Shown here piece after piece: positions 26,711 through 36,377 of a DNA stretch of 55,822 nucleotides. Source of the stretch: JANQKX01 sp039028695 (GTDB lineage: Bacteria > Pseudomonadota > Alphaproteobacteria > Kiloniellales > Kiloniellaceae); assembly GCA_039028695.1 (NCBI GenBank), contig JBCCHN010000022.1:1-55822 (forward strand), read 5' to 3'. Positions within the stretch are counted from its first letter, which is position 1; each line of letters opens with the position of its first letter. The position numbers were made by a program, and so were the translations under genes. Under the pieces are notes generated by a model. It ran no database searches. It was not told the origin of the DNA and was given only the letters and a program-made list of their open reading frames with translations.

Positions 26711-28236
26711 ATTTGACGATCGCGACTCAACTTGAAACCAACGCCTCAGAAAATCCGAAGCGGACTTGGTTGACGTCGCCGGAAACGGGCCTCACCGTTT
26801 CCTGGGGTGACGCCGCGACCAAGGCGCGAGAGATTGCCGGTCAGCTCGCTGACTTGAATCTGAACCCCGGCGCGCCTGTTGCCATAGCATCCCAGAACTG
26901 CCTCGGCTCTTGCTTGGCCTTCGCCGGCATAACCTATGGCGGTCATATGGTGACGCCGCTTAATTTGGTCGCCGGAGCAAAGGTGTTGTCCTATGTCATT
27001 GGCCACTCCGGGGTTCGGGTAATACTGGTCAGCGACGAACAGAGGGCACTTGTTGAAGAAGCGCTCAAGGCGGTTGATCGAGAAATTGCCCTCATCCGCC
27101 TGGACACCGAGGCGGGGCCGGTCTGGTCAGGCAATGATCAGGTCATAGACCGGCCGGCATCGGATCCAAATCCCGATTCGCCCGCCTTGCTCATGTACAC
27201 CTCCGGCACAACGGGAAATCCAAAAGGCGCCGTTCTGAGCCATAGGAACCTATTGGCAGCTGGTCGAAACGTTGTCACTGGCCACGGCATTACCGCAGAT
27301 GACACCACCTTGTGCGTGCTGCCCATCTACCACATCAATGGGCTTTGCGTTTCGGTTATGGGATCCATTGTATCCTGTTCCGGCTTGGTGATGCCCTATC
27401 GTTTCTCTGTCCGCGCCTTTTGGTCTCAGGTCACGGCCCATCAGGTCAGCTGGTTTAGCGCCGTCCCCACGCTATTCGCCTATCTGTTGAACGATGAAAT
27501 TGGCGCCGCGGGGGGCAACAGCCGATTGCGCTTCGCCCGTTCCGCGTCAGCGCCCTTATCGCCGACCGTTCATCGCCAGTTCGAAGATCGCTTCGGCATT
27601 CCAATCATCGAAACCATGGGGCTAACGGAAACCGGCGCGCAGATCCTCTCCAATCCCATGCCACCGGCCGCGCGCAAGATCGGTTCGCCGGGCATTGCCA
27701 TCGGCAACGAGATTGTTATCGCTGACGACAGCCAAACGCCGGTCCCGCCTGGTGTAACGGGCGAAATTCTCGTTCGCGGCGACAACGTCATGCAAGGCTA
27801 TCTCGACCAGCCTGAGGAAACGGAAAGAACCATCACCCGCGACGGATGGTTGCGAACGGGCGATCTGGGTCACATGGATGATGAGGGTTTTGTTTTTGTC
27901 ACAGGTCGCATCAAAGAGCTAATCATCAAGGGTGGCGAGAACATTGCGCCGCGCGAGGTGGACGAGGCGTTGCTCGAGCACGAGGCCGTGTTGGAAGCAG
28001 CGGCCTTTGCCGTTGATTGCAACACCTATGGCCAGCGCGTCGAAGCCGGGATCCGCTTCAAGGATAATTGCTCCGTTTCGGATGCAGAGCTACGCGCTCA
28101 TTGCCAGGCCCGTCTTGGAAAATTTAAGTCGCCAGACCGTATCCACATTCTGGACGATTTACCCAAAGGACCATCGGGCAAGATTCAACGTCTAAAGTTA
28201 GCTGAACTTGTTCTTGAGAGGTCGAAGGGAGCATAG
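26707..28236 (+). CDS. sauT: AMP-forming acyl-CoA ligase, SauT-like (sulfoacetate-CoA ligase)
   Basis: A 509-residue member of the ANL superfamily. The P-loop MYTSGTTGNPKGAVLSHRN, the METMGLTETGAQ-type A5 region, the TGDLGH hinge and the C-terminal Lys in PKGPSGKIQR are all present, so it should be active. TTG 26707 overlaps the previous stop (TTGA) with GGGAAAGG about ten bases upstream; a TTG at 26689 is also in frame. With the SauS-like gene it would activate sulfoacetate to sulfoacetyl-CoA at the cost of ATP. Crotonobetaine/carnitine-CoA ligases are close relatives, so substrate rests on context. Confidence 0.8.
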   Translation: MNLTIATQLETNASENPKRTWLTSPETGLTVSWGDAATKAREIAGQLADLNLNPGAPVAIASQNCLGSCLAFAGITYGGHMVTPLNLVAGAKVLSYVIGHSGVRVILVSDEQRALVEEALKAVDREIALIRLDTEAGPVWSGNDQVIDRPASDPNPDSPALLMYTSGTTGNPKGAVLSHRNLLAAGRNVVTGHGITADDTTLCVLPIYHINGLCVSVMGSIVSCSGLVMPYRFSVRAFWSQVTAHQVSWFSAVPTLFAYLLNDEIGAAGGNSRLRFARSASAPLSPTVHRQFEDRFGIPIIETMGLTETGAQILSNPMPPAARKIGSPGIAIGNEIVIADDSQTPVPPGVTGEILVRGDNVMQGYLDQPEETERTITRDGWLRTGDLGHMDDEGFVFVTGRIKELIIKGGENIAPREVDEALLEHEAVLEAAAFAVDCNTYGQRVEAGIRFKDNCSVSDAELRAHCQARLGKFKSPDRIHILDDLPKGPSGKIQRLKLAELVLERSKGA

Positions 28237-28432
28237 TCAGGTCCCCAGCGTTTCGGGACGGGAAATCTCCTCCTTTGATTTAGTTCATCCCCCGAGGTGG
28301 GCCGCCCCTAGGGGAGAGCCCGTCACAATCATGTAGATGGGTTTTCCCTTGTCCCTGTGGCAAGTAGAAGATTATCGTCAGGAGCGAGGCGCCGAACATC
28401 AGTCCTTACGTTCCTGAAAGTGACCGAGGGTC

Positions 28433-29443
28433 TCAATCCATCTTGAAAGAACCTTCATTGCTGACCTGCTGGACGGCTCCCTGTCCGGCCGCGGACTTGA
28501 TCACGGCCTCAAGCACGGCAGCGTTATGAACGGCCTGTTCGATCGGTAGCGGGAAGGCCTCCCTATTTGTGGCGGCGCGGGCGAAAGCCTCCAACTCCGC
28601 ACGTTCCATGTCTTCAACTGGGAAAGACAACACCTCACGCTCGCCTTCGCCGCGGTTAATCGTCACCTCCTTGTAACCATTCATCTCTATTTGGCCCCGG
28701 GTTCCAAATAGGGTGACGCGCCAATGGCGTGGCGTTATCGTAAGGGTTGATAAAGCCCCTGATGCGCCATTTCCGAAATCAAGTAATAGTGTTGTGGTGT
28801 CATCGGCTTCTGTCGTGAGAAGCTGACGTCGACTTACCGCGCGCACGGCACTCACTTGGCCAACCAAGTTAATCATCATGTCCAGAATGTGTACGCCCAT
28901 GGTCGACATGCCGCCAATGGGATGTTGATCGCGTAAAACCCAGTACTCGCCGGGTTCACATTCAAATCCATAGTCGCTGGAGTAGTTGCCCTCTACATGT
29001 ACGATCTTACCAATTGCCTCTTCCGCAACCAGCTGCTTCATGGCCATGGTCGCCGCGAGGAAGCGTCGGTTGTGGCCAAGCGCCAATGGCACCCCCGCCT
29101 CAGCGCAAGCAGCGGCGGCAGCGGTTGCTTCACTCACAGAAAAGGCGAGCGGCTTCTCGACAAATACAGGTTTGCCTGCTGTTGCGGCAGCGACAATCTG
29201 TTCCACATGAACGCTGTTGATTGAGGCGATGACCACTGCATCGATGTCGGGACCGAGGGCATATTCTAGATGTTTCGATATGGCAAGGCCCTGACGATCG
29301 GCGAACGCCTGCGCATTGGCCGGTGTACGCGTGATTGCCCGGGTAAATCGAATGAGATCACCCTTTGGGACGCCATCTGCTTGAACTGAATCAACCAGGA
29401 CCTGGCCCCAGCTCCCCAAACCAACGATGGCTGCGCGTAACAT
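28433..29443 (-). CDS. Gfo/Idh/MocA-family NAD(P)-dependent oxidoreductase
   Basis: The 336-residue protein has an N-terminal Rossmann fold (RAAIVGLGSWGQVLVDS), the EKPLAFSVSEA motif carrying the conserved Lys of the family, and the C-terminal alpha/beta domain with HILDMMINLVG. ATG 29443 follows GAGGAGAG. These enzymes oxidise or reduce sugars, inositols and similar polyols. It converges with the SauT-like gene and has no clear operon partner, so its substrate is unknown. Confidence 0.88.
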   Translation of the reverse strand: MLRAAIVGLGSWGQVLVDSVQADGVPKGDLIRFTRAITRTPANAQAFADRQGLAISKHLEYALGPDIDAVVIASINSVHVEQIVAAATAGKPVFVEKPLAFSVSEATAAAAACAEAGVPLALGHNRRFLAATMAMKQLVAEEAIGKIVHVEGNYSSDYGFECEPGEYWVLRDQHPIGGMSTMGVHILDMMINLVGQVSAVRAVSRRQLLTTEADDTTTLLLDFGNGASGALSTLTITPRHWRVTLFGTRGQIEMNGYKEVTINRGEGEREVLSFPVEDMERAELEAFARAATNREAFPLPIEQAVHNAAVLEAVIKSAAGQGAVQQVSNEGSFKMD

Positions 29444-29736
29444 GACAACTCTCCTCAAATATGAACATTGTCCAATTAATACGGCACAGAACCTGAGGCG
29501 GATCTGCCACCCTGGCCGAATGATCCGAACAGACCGCGTTAGGGTGACATTTCAATCCATTTGAGGGCTGATTCACACTGGACTGAAGACCTATGCCGAC
29601 AGTTAAATTCGCCCCCGATGCACTTCGCACGGCGGATCATTCGTTGCATTTTTTAGTTTTGATTTTTCGACGACTGGGAAGTGCTAGACGGCATTTCCCT
29701 ACCGCCACTGCAGGTGCTAAAAATCAGTTCTTAACA

Positions 29737-30792
29737 CTATGCCAAATATCGGGCTTCGAACGCGGGAGACGGCGATTCTGCAAAAGAGCCTTGCGATCCG
29801 GTGATAAAAAAGGCCGCGATATTGTGATTGGCAGCCAGTTTCATCGCTTTTTTCGGCCCCATCACCAACAGCGCCGTGGAAAGCGCATCGGCTTGCATGG
29901 TTGTTTCAGCGACGACCGTCACTGAGGCCAAAGAATGCTCCACCGGACGACCACTCCCAGGGTCGATTATGTGGGAATAGTTCTGTCCCTGCTGCTCAAA
30001 GAAGAGGCGATAGTTGCCCGAAGTGGCCATAGCGGCATTTTCGAGCTCAACAATCTGTTGGAGGTCCTGAGCACCGGCAATTGGCTTTTCGATCCCCACT
30101 CGCCAGGGTCGATCTCCCGGGCCAAGGCCGCGGCTGCGCAACTCTCCGCCCACCTCGATCAAGTATTGGTCTATGCCCCGCGCGTCCAACACCGAGGCAA
30201 CTAAATCAACACCATAGCCCTTGGCGATACCGGAAAGATCCAGACGCACACCTTCCGATTTTTTGGAAAGCGAGGGAGCCGCGCTGTTGATCGCAATCTT
30301 GTCGAACCCTACCTTGGGGCGCAAATCGGAAATTTTTTGGGCCAGCGGCACCTGTTGACGGTTTTCCTCGGGACCAAAACCCCATAGATCCACTATGGGG
30401 CCAATAGTCGGATCGAAAGATCCCTCGGTTAATAGGTTTAGGCGACCAGCCTCTTCGATAACCGCCAAGGTATCGCCCGAAAGCGGCACTTCGACATCCC
30501 TACCAGCCACATTGAACAAAGATAATTCAGAATCAGACCGGTAGGTGGACATGCGCCGATCCACACCTGTCAGAGCGCCATCGATCTCATTGCCGACAGC
30601 GTGCAAATCCTGATCCGTCGCCCGACTCAGAACCTTGACAGTATAGCTGGTGCCCATCGTGCTCCCGCTCAGGCTCACCAGATCATCGGAAGGTTTGTCT
30701 CCACAAGCAGCAAGGCTCAGCAATGGTGTGGCCAATGCAAGGCCGCCCACATGACCGATAATTTTACGCCGGGAATATCTCCGCACCATCAT
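29737..30792 (-). CDS. apbE: ApbE: FAD:protein FMN transferase (lipoprotein)
   Basis: This 351-residue protein has a leader with a twin-arginine-like start (YSRRKIIGHVGGLALATPLL) and a lipobox LAAC, so it is probably a lipoprotein facing the periplasm. The ApbE body shows SGSTMGTSYTVKVLS, LDLSGIAKGYGVDLVAS and the SHIIDPGSGRPV segment. ApbE attaches FMN to Thr of NqrB and NqrC in a [ST]GAT motif. The nqr operon begins less than 1 kb away on the opposite strand, which fits that role exactly. ATG 30792 or 30789 may be used. Confidence 0.92.
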   Translation of the reverse strand: MMVRRYSRRKIIGHVGGLALATPLLSLAACGDKPSDDLVSLSGSTMGTSYTVKVLSRATDQDLHAVGNEIDGALTGVDRRMSTYRSDSELSLFNVAGRDVEVPLSGDTLAVIEEAGRLNLLTEGSFDPTIGPIVDLWGFGPEENRQQVPLAQKISDLRPKVGFDKIAINSAAPSLSKKSEGVRLDLSGIAKGYGVDLVASVLDARGIDQYLIEVGGELRSRGLGPGDRPWRVGIEKPIAGAQDLQQIVELENAAMATSGNYRLFFEQQGQNYSHIIDPGSGRPVEHSLASVTVVAETTMQADALSTALLVMGPKKAMKLAANHNIAAFFITGSQGSFAESPSPAFEARYLA

Positions 30793-31024
30793 TGATGCCC
30801 CACTCCGTTGATACCCAAAATCAAAGTCTAGGCACCGCCGAGGCAAAGTCCGGCAGAAGTCCAAAAAACCTGATTCGAAGCAAGTGTAATCTGTGAAGAC
30901 CTTTTGGGCAATCTCGGTGATGGTTGCGATCTAGGAGAAGCTGGTTTTTAATGGTCTATGGCTGGCATCCTGCAACGCGGCAGGTCATCACGAAGCGCAG
31001 GGCTGGCGCAAGAGGAGAAAAATC

Positions 31025-31555
31025 ATGTCGCCGATTTCCTATCAGGGTCCATTGGAAATAGATGAAAAATCTCGCCACACTCATTCTCAAAGCGCGGAAT
31101 CCAGTATGGGGCTGGGTCAGCCGGGGCTGACCGTTGAATCCATGCTGTCTGACCGAAAAGGGGTAGTGCACAGCGTGACGCCGCACAGTCCGGTTAAGGA
31201 AGTGGTTGCCGAATTGTCGCGCTTGCGCATCGGTGCTCTTGTCGTGATCGACAACAGCAACGAGCCGATCGGGATTGTGACGGAGCGCGATATCGTTCAC
31301 TGCGCTGAAAAGCACGGGGCAGCGATGTTTGACTTGCTTTCAGAAGCCATAATGACCGCGGACCCCAAGGTCTGTCACCCGGAAGACAAGATCGAATCTG
31401 TCATGAAAAGAATGTCCGACGGCGGTTTTCGGCACATGCCCGTGACTGACGGCGGCAAATTGATTGGACTTGTCTCCATCCGCGATGTCGTGCGGCACCG
31501 CATGATGGAAATCGAGTATGAAAACCTAAAAATGAGACAAGCTATTGTGGGATAA
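31025..31555 (+). CDS. CBS-domain pair protein
   Basis: A 176-residue soluble protein with two CBS motifs: SVTPHSPVKEVVAELSRLRI to GIVTERDIVHC, and KVCHPEDKIESVMKRMSDGG to LVSIRDVVRHR. AAGAGGAG precedes ATG. CBS pairs bind adenine nucleotides and act as energy or ionic sensors. It is placed between apbE (divergent) and nqrA (same strand, 126 bases on), so a regulatory link with the Na+-pump is possible but unproven. There is no catalytic partner domain. Confidence 0.85.
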   Translation: MSPISYQGPLEIDEKSRHTHSQSAESSMGLGQPGLTVESMLSDRKGVVHSVTPHSPVKEVVAELSRLRIGALVVIDNSNEPIGIVTERDIVHCAEKHGAAMFDLLSEAIMTADPKVCHPEDKIESVMKRMSDGGFRHMPVTDGGKLIGLVSIRDVVRHRMMEIEYENLKMRQAIVG

Positions 31556-31573
31556 GCAAAAAAATGGAATAAA

Positions 31574-31596
31574 ACAGCCCTTGCAAGAGCACGGGC
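31574..31596 (+). terminator. Weak terminator-like hairpin after the CBS gene
   Basis: AGCCC and GGGCT arms separated by about 12 bases follow the CBS gene by about 20 bases, with only two T after the stem. It may partly separate this gene from nqrA. Low certainty. Confidence 0.3.
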
Positions 31597-31681
31597 TTTG
31601 GGTGGCAAAATAGACGTACAATCAAGCGAGTATGGGGACTATGGGGGAGGACGTTAAACGCCAGGTTGGGAGCCGACTTGC

Positions 31682-33061
31682 ATGAGCTTGTCGGCAAATA
31701 GGGCTCAAGGGCCTTTTGATTTCAAAATGAAAAGAGGCTTGGATTTACCCATCACGGGAGATCCGGTCCAAGAAATCGAAAATGGCCCAGCGGTGACCAG
31801 TTGCGCCGTCATCGGGGCCGATTTTGTTGATCTCAAAGCAAAACTATTGGTGGCCGAGGGAGACCGGGTGCAGCGAGGTCAAGCCCTATTTGCGGATCGC
31901 CGTTACCCGAGTGTCTTATACACATCGCCGGCAAGCGGGGTCGTACGCGCCATCAACCGGGGCGCACGACGTGTCTTACAATCGGTCGTGGTCGACCTGG
32001 ACGGCGACGACGAGGCGGTGGCCTTTCCCCAGGCCGAGGCCGGCCAAGACCTTGGTCGGGAGCAGGTCCAAGAGGCCCTCCTCACCTCTGGGCTTTGGAC
32101 TAGCTTGCGCACCCGTCCCTACTCAAAGGTTCCTGATCCGGCATCAACCCCGGCGGCGATTTTTGTCACCGCCATGGATACCGGCCCGCTAGCCCCTGAT
32201 GCCGCGGTTGTCCTGGCAGAAACTGGGGAAGACTTTGTCAGCGGCGTTGAGCGCCTAAGCAGCCTGACCGAGGGTAAGGTGTATGTGTGCGCGAGATCCG
32301 GTGCTGCCATTCCGTCCGCGACGGGGCCAAACATCGTAGCGGCGAGCTTCGACGGCCCTCACCCCGCGGGACTGCCGGGCACCCACATCCATTTCCTAGA
32401 GCCTGTTCACGCGGAAAAAACCGTCTGGCATGTCAACTATCAAGATGTCATTGCCATCGGCAAGCTCTTTCGGACCGGCGAGCTATCGGTCGAGCGCGTG
32501 TTTGCCCTATCCGGGCCCGCCGCCAAACGGCCGCGCCTCATTCGCAGCCGATTGGGCGCTGATGTGAACAGCTTGGTCGATGGCGAAATCGAGGAAGGAG
32601 AGGTTCGGCTCATCTCAGGAAACGTGCTGACCGGCCGCGAAGCAACGGGACCCTTTGCCTATATGGGCCGCTTTCATCAGCAAATCAGCCTTCTACAAGA
32701 GGGCCGTCGGCGGGAACTTTTCGGCTGGCTAATACCCAGCATGCGCAAGTTTTCCAACGCTAATGTGCATCTCTCCAGCTTTTTTCGAAAAAGCCTGAAG
32801 TTTCCCTTCACAACCTCATTGAACGGCAGCCCGAGGGCAATGATTGCGGTGGGTCTTTACGAAGACGTCATGCCGCTCGACATCTTACCAACGCAGCTTT
32901 TGCGATCTCTTTTGATCTCGGATACGGAAGAAGCCCAGGCGCTTGGATGCCTTGAGTTGGACGAAGAGGACTTGGCGCTTTGTTCCTACGTCTGCATGAG
33001 CAAATACGAATATGGCATGGCTTTGCGCGCCAATTTGGAAAAGATTGAGGCGGAAGGTTAG
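31682..33061 (+). CDS. nqrA: Na+-translocating NADH:quinone reductase subunit A
   Basis: At 459 residues this is slightly longer than usual NqrA. The family opening KMKRGLDLPITGDP is at residue 15, so the first codons may be extra and ATG 31727 is an alternative; ATG 31682 has GGGAG upstream. NqrA is the large cytoplasmic subunit of the complex and contributes near the quinone site. The biotinyl/lipoyl-like segment (VAEGDRVQRGQALFADRR) is present. It is the first gene of nqrABCDEF-M, with the next ATG three bases after its stop. Confidence 0.95.
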   Translation: MSLSANRAQGPFDFKMKRGLDLPITGDPVQEIENGPAVTSCAVIGADFVDLKAKLLVAEGDRVQRGQALFADRRYPSVLYTSPASGVVRAINRGARRVLQSVVVDLDGDDEAVAFPQAEAGQDLGREQVQEALLTSGLWTSLRTRPYSKVPDPASTPAAIFVTAMDTGPLAPDAAVVLAETGEDFVSGVERLSSLTEGKVYVCARSGAAIPSATGPNIVAASFDGPHPAGLPGTHIHFLEPVHAEKTVWHVNYQDVIAIGKLFRTGELSVERVFALSGPAAKRPRLIRSRLGADVNSLVDGEIEEGEVRLISGNVLTGREATGPFAYMGRFHQQISLLQEGRRRELFGWLIPSMRKFSNANVHLSSFFRKSLKFPFTTSLNGSPRAMIAVGLYEDVMPLDILPTQLLRSLLISDTEEAQALGCLELDEEDLALCSYVCMSKYEYGMALRANLEKIEAEG

Positions 33062-33063
33062 GC

Positions 33064-34272
33064 ATGAAACTGCGGCAATTGCTAGATTCGATCGAACCGC
33101 AGTTCCTCAAGGGCGGGCGTTACGAGAAGTACTACGCAGTCTACGAAATGATCGACACTCTTCTCTATACCCCCAAGACGGTCACACAATATGCGCCCCA
33201 TGCGCGGGTCAACCTGGACCTTAAGAGGACCATGACCTATGTGGTGCTGGCGACCATCCCCTGCATCCTCTGGGGCGTTTGGAATACGGGCTATCAAGCC
33301 AATATGGCCCTTGCCGAGCTGGGGATGGAGAGCATCGGCGGCTGGCGGGGCTGGATTATCGGTCTGTTGGGGATAGGCCATAACCCGGCGAATCCCTTTG
33401 CCTGTTTTGCTTTGGGTCTACTTTATTTTCTGCCCATCTACATCGTTACCTTGGCGTCAGGGGGACTCTGCGAGGTTGCCTTCGCGGTGATCCGGGGGCA
33501 CGAGGTGAACGAGGGATTTTTTGTCACCTCCATGCTCTACACGCTGATCGTGCCGGCCTCTACGCCCCTATGGCAAGTGTCCTTGGGAATCATATTCGGC
33601 GTGATTATCGGCAAGGAAATTTTTGGCGGTACCGGCAAAAATATTCTCAATCCGGCTTTGACGGGGCGTGCCTTCCTCTATTTTGCCTATCCCGCACAAA
33701 TGTCCGGCGATGCGGTCTGGGTGCCGGTGGACGGTTACACGGGCGCGACCGCGTTGGGCATTTCCGCGGCAGAAGGGCACCAAGAGCTCATCCTGCAGGG
33801 CTTGAGCTGGTGGGAGGCCTTTGTTGGTCTGATGCAGGGATCCTTGGGGGAAACATCGGCGCTGGCTTGCCTTATCGGCGGGATCTTTTTGCTCTATACG
33901 CGTATCGCAAACTGGCGACTTATGGCTGGTTGCGTGATCGGGACCGTGGTCATGAGCAGCCTGTTCAATCTGATTGGCAGCGATACCAATCCCATGTTCG
34001 CCATGCCTTGGTATTGGCATCTTGTATTGGGCGGCTATGCCTTTGGCTTGGTCTATATGGTAACCGAGCCGGTCTCGGCAGCGACCACCAACATGGGACG
34101 CTGGTGGTACGCCGCCTTGATTGGTGCCATGTGCGTGATCATTCGCGTGGTCAATCCGGCTTTTCCCGAGGGTATGATGCTGGCCATCCTGTTCGGCAAT
34201 GTTTTTGCGCCGGTAATCGATTACCTGGTGGTCAAAGCCAATGTGAGACGGAGGCACAAGCGCAATGCCTGA
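33064..34272 (+). CDS. nqrB: Na+-NQR subunit B (FMN and riboflavin, Na+ path)
   Basis: The 402-residue membrane protein carries the covalent-FMN motif in DGYTGATALG, with Thr229 the residue esterified by ApbE. The N-terminus KYYAVYEMIDTLLYTPKTVT and RVNLDLKRTM are typical. NqrB holds FMN and riboflavin and forms part of the Na+ channel and quinone site. Its end overlaps nqrC by eight bases, a normal operon arrangement. Confidence 0.96.
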   Translation: MKLRQLLDSIEPQFLKGGRYEKYYAVYEMIDTLLYTPKTVTQYAPHARVNLDLKRTMTYVVLATIPCILWGVWNTGYQANMALAELGMESIGGWRGWIIGLLGIGHNPANPFACFALGLLYFLPIYIVTLASGGLCEVAFAVIRGHEVNEGFFVTSMLYTLIVPASTPLWQVSLGIIFGVIIGKEIFGGTGKNILNPALTGRAFLYFAYPAQMSGDAVWVPVDGYTGATALGISAAEGHQELILQGLSWWEAFVGLMQGSLGETSALACLIGGIFLLYTRIANWRLMAGCVIGTVVMSSLFNLIGSDTNPMFAMPWYWHLVLGGYAFGLVYMVTEPVSAATTNMGRWWYAALIGAMCVIIRVVNPAFPEGMMLAILFGNVFAPVIDYLVVKANVRRRHKRNA

Positions 34273-35104
34273 TCAGCCATCCGGTCTGGGTAAACTAATG
34301 GCACCGGTAAAGGCCATCTTGGCCATGCCCAACGACAGCCCGCGCAAGATCATCATCGTCGCGGTCGTCCTTTGCCTGGTTTGTTCCGTGATTGTGTCGG
34401 CCGCCGCGATTGGCCTACGCCCCTTGCAGGAAGTCAACAAGCAGCTAGAAATCAAGCGGAACATTTTGCAAGTGGCGGGCCTGATGCGGCCCGGCGCATC
34501 CATTGACGAGCTTTTCAAGCAGATCGAGCCTCGCGTTGTCGACCTGCGTACCGGCGACTTTAGCGATGCAGTGGACCCCGCGACATACGATCAGCGGGCA
34601 GCAGCACGAGACCCGGCTCAAAGCGAGGCTTTGCCCATATCGGAGGATCTGGCCAGCATAAAGCGGCAGGCACACTATGCGACCGTCTATCTGGTCAAGG
34701 GCGAGGATGGAAAGGCGACCACCGTTATCCTTCCCGTGCATGGCTATGGGCTATGGTCCACTCTCTATGGCTATCTGGCCGTAAAGCCGGATGGGCGCCA
34801 AATCGTGGGCCTTCAGTTCTACGAGCATGCCGAAACCCCGGGCTTGGGCGGCGAGGTGGACAACCCCAGTTGGCGGGGACAGTGGCCAGAAAAATTGATT
34901 TTCGACGACGACGGCAACGTAAAAATTGACGTGGTCAAGGGCGCGGCCACGTCTGGACCGGATGCGGATTATGAAGTGGACGGCCTCGCTGGGGCCACGC
35001 TCACCTCCCGTGGTGTGGGGAATTTGGTGCGTTATTGGGCCGGTGAAAATGGATTCGGTCCCTTTTTGATGAATTTACAGCAAAGGTTGGCGGACAATGG
35101 CTAA
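34265..35104 (+). CDS. nqrC: Na+-NQR subunit C (periplasmic FMN)
   Basis: A 279-residue protein with one N-terminal membrane helix (IIIVAVVLCLVCSVIVSAAA) and a periplasmic FMN-binding domain. The flavinylation motif is GLAGATLTSRGV with Thr245, close in position to the family. GYGLWSTLYGYLA and EHAETPGLGGEV are conserved blocks. It overlaps nqrB and nqrD by eight bases each. Confidence 0.95.
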   Translation: MPDQPSGLGKLMAPVKAILAMPNDSPRKIIIVAVVLCLVCSVIVSAAAIGLRPLQEVNKQLEIKRNILQVAGLMRPGASIDELFKQIEPRVVDLRTGDFSDAVDPATYDQRAAARDPAQSEALPISEDLASIKRQAHYATVYLVKGEDGKATTVILPVHGYGLWSTLYGYLAVKPDGRQIVGLQFYEHAETPGLGGEVDNPSWRGQWPEKLIFDDDGNVKIDVVKGAATSGPDADYEVDGLAGATLTSRGVGNLVRYWAGENGFGPFLMNLQQRLADNG

Positions 35105-35756
35105 CACCCGAAAGCTGGTCACCGACCCCTTGGTCGAAAACAATCCGATCATTCTTCAGACCTTGGGGATCTGCTCCGCTTTGGCGGTCACCTCGTCCCT
35201 TAAGGTATCGCTGATCATGTGCTTGGCACTGACCAGCGTGGTCGCCTTTTCCAATCTTTCGATCAGCCTTATCCGACATCAGATCCCCGGCAGTATTCGT
35301 ATTATCGTTCAGATGGTGATCATCGCCTCCTTGGTAATCGTCGTAGACCAGCTCCTTAAGGCTTTTGCCTACGAGGTCTCCAAAACACTGTCGGTGTTTG
35401 TCGGCCTCATCATCACCAACTGCATCGTCATGGGCCGAGCCGAGGCCTATGCCATGCAAAACCCACCTTTGATGAGTTTCCTCGACGGTATCGGGAACGG
35501 CTTGGGCTATAGCGCCATTCTAATCGGTGTGGCCGTCATCCGTGAGCTCTTCGGCGCCGGCACCCTGATGGGCATCGAAATTTTCCCGACCGTCGCAAAT
35601 GGGGGCTGGTATCAACCGAATGGTCTGTTGCTTCTGCCGCCCAGCGCCTTTTTTATCATCGGTTGCTTCATTTGGGTCTTGCGGACGGTCAAATCCCAAC
35701 AGCGTGAGAAGGTCTCCTTCCGCATCATGGATGCGCAGGTGAAGGAGCACGGCTGA
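35097..35756 (+). CDS. nqrD: Na+-NQR subunit D
   Basis: A 219-residue membrane protein with about six helices. Cys26 (LGICSALAVTSS) and the Cys in TNCIVMGRAEA are the two ligands that, with two from NqrE, hold the intramembrane [2Fe-2S] cluster in the Vibrio enzyme. The pattern RHQIPGSIRIIVQM is typical. Its stop and the nqrE start overlap by one base. Confidence 0.95.
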   Translation: MANTRKLVTDPLVENNPIILQTLGICSALAVTSSLKVSLIMCLALTSVVAFSNLSISLIRHQIPGSIRIIVQMVIIASLVIVVDQLLKAFAYEVSKTLSVFVGLIITNCIVMGRAEAYAMQNPPLMSFLDGIGNGLGYSAILIGVAVIRELFGAGTLMGIEIFPTVANGGWYQPNGLLLLPPSAFFIIGCFIWVLRTVKSQQREKVSFRIMDAQVKEHG

Positions 35757-36364
35757 TGGAAGCTTACCTGAGCCTTTTCGTTAAAGTCGTCTTTGTCGAA
35801 AATTTGGCTCTGTCGTTCTTCTTGGGCATGTGCACCTTTCTGGCCGTCTCCAAGAAAGTTGAGACCGCTTTCGGTTTGGGCATAGCGGTGGTCATTGTCC
35901 AGACCATCACCGTGCCGGCCAACAACCTAATCCTGAATCTTTTCCTAAAACCCGGCGCACTTGGGTGGTTGGGGGTCAGTGATACGGACCTTAGTTTCCT
36001 AGGCCTGATCTGCTACATCGGGGTGATCGCCGCCATGGTGCAGATCTTGGAAATGCTACTCGATAAGTTTTTCCCCGCCCTTTATCACGCGCTTGGCATC
36101 TTCTTGCCCCTGATCACGGTGAACTGCGCCATCCTGGGCGGCTCCCTCTTCATGGTCGAGCGGGACTATGATTTCGGCGAGAGTGTGGTCTATGGCCTGG
36201 GATCGGGGATCGGCTGGGCCCTGGCCATTGTGGCCCTGGCCGGTCTGCGTGAAAAGCTTAAGTACAGCGACATCCCTGCGGGTCTTCAGGGATTGGGAAT
36301 TGCCTTTATGACGGCGGGCCTCATGTCCCTAGCCTTTATGTCTTTCTCCGGGGTCCAATTATGA
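35756..36364 (+). CDS. nqrE: Na+-NQR subunit E
   Basis: A 202-residue membrane protein paired with NqrD in inverted topology. Cys26 (LGMCTFLAVSKKVETA) and the Cys of TVNCAILGGSLFM match the Fe-S ligands. The helical pattern and the VYGLGSGIGWALAIVALAG segment fit. It starts at the last base of the nqrD stop (TGATGG) and ends 13 bases before nqrF. Confidence 0.95.
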   Translation: MEAYLSLFVKVVFVENLALSFFLGMCTFLAVSKKVETAFGLGIAVVIVQTITVPANNLILNLFLKPGALGWLGVSDTDLSFLGLICYIGVIAAMVQILEMLLDKFFPALYHALGIFLPLITVNCAILGGSLFMVERDYDFGESVVYGLGSGIGWALAIVALAGLREKLKYSDIPAGLQGLGIAFMTAGLMSLAFMSFSGVQL

Positions 36365-36377
36365 GAATGGTCCGGCC

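Noticed and set aside
31632..31685. 17-codon leader frame whose stop overlaps the nqrA start (ATGA)
   Set aside because: It lacks attenuator-type codons and hairpins, and its own start has no good binding site; likely chance.
33568..34257. 229-residue open frame opposite nqrB and another in a shifted plus frame
   Set aside because: nqrB is unmistakable here with its flavinylation motif; the other frames are by-products of its codon use.
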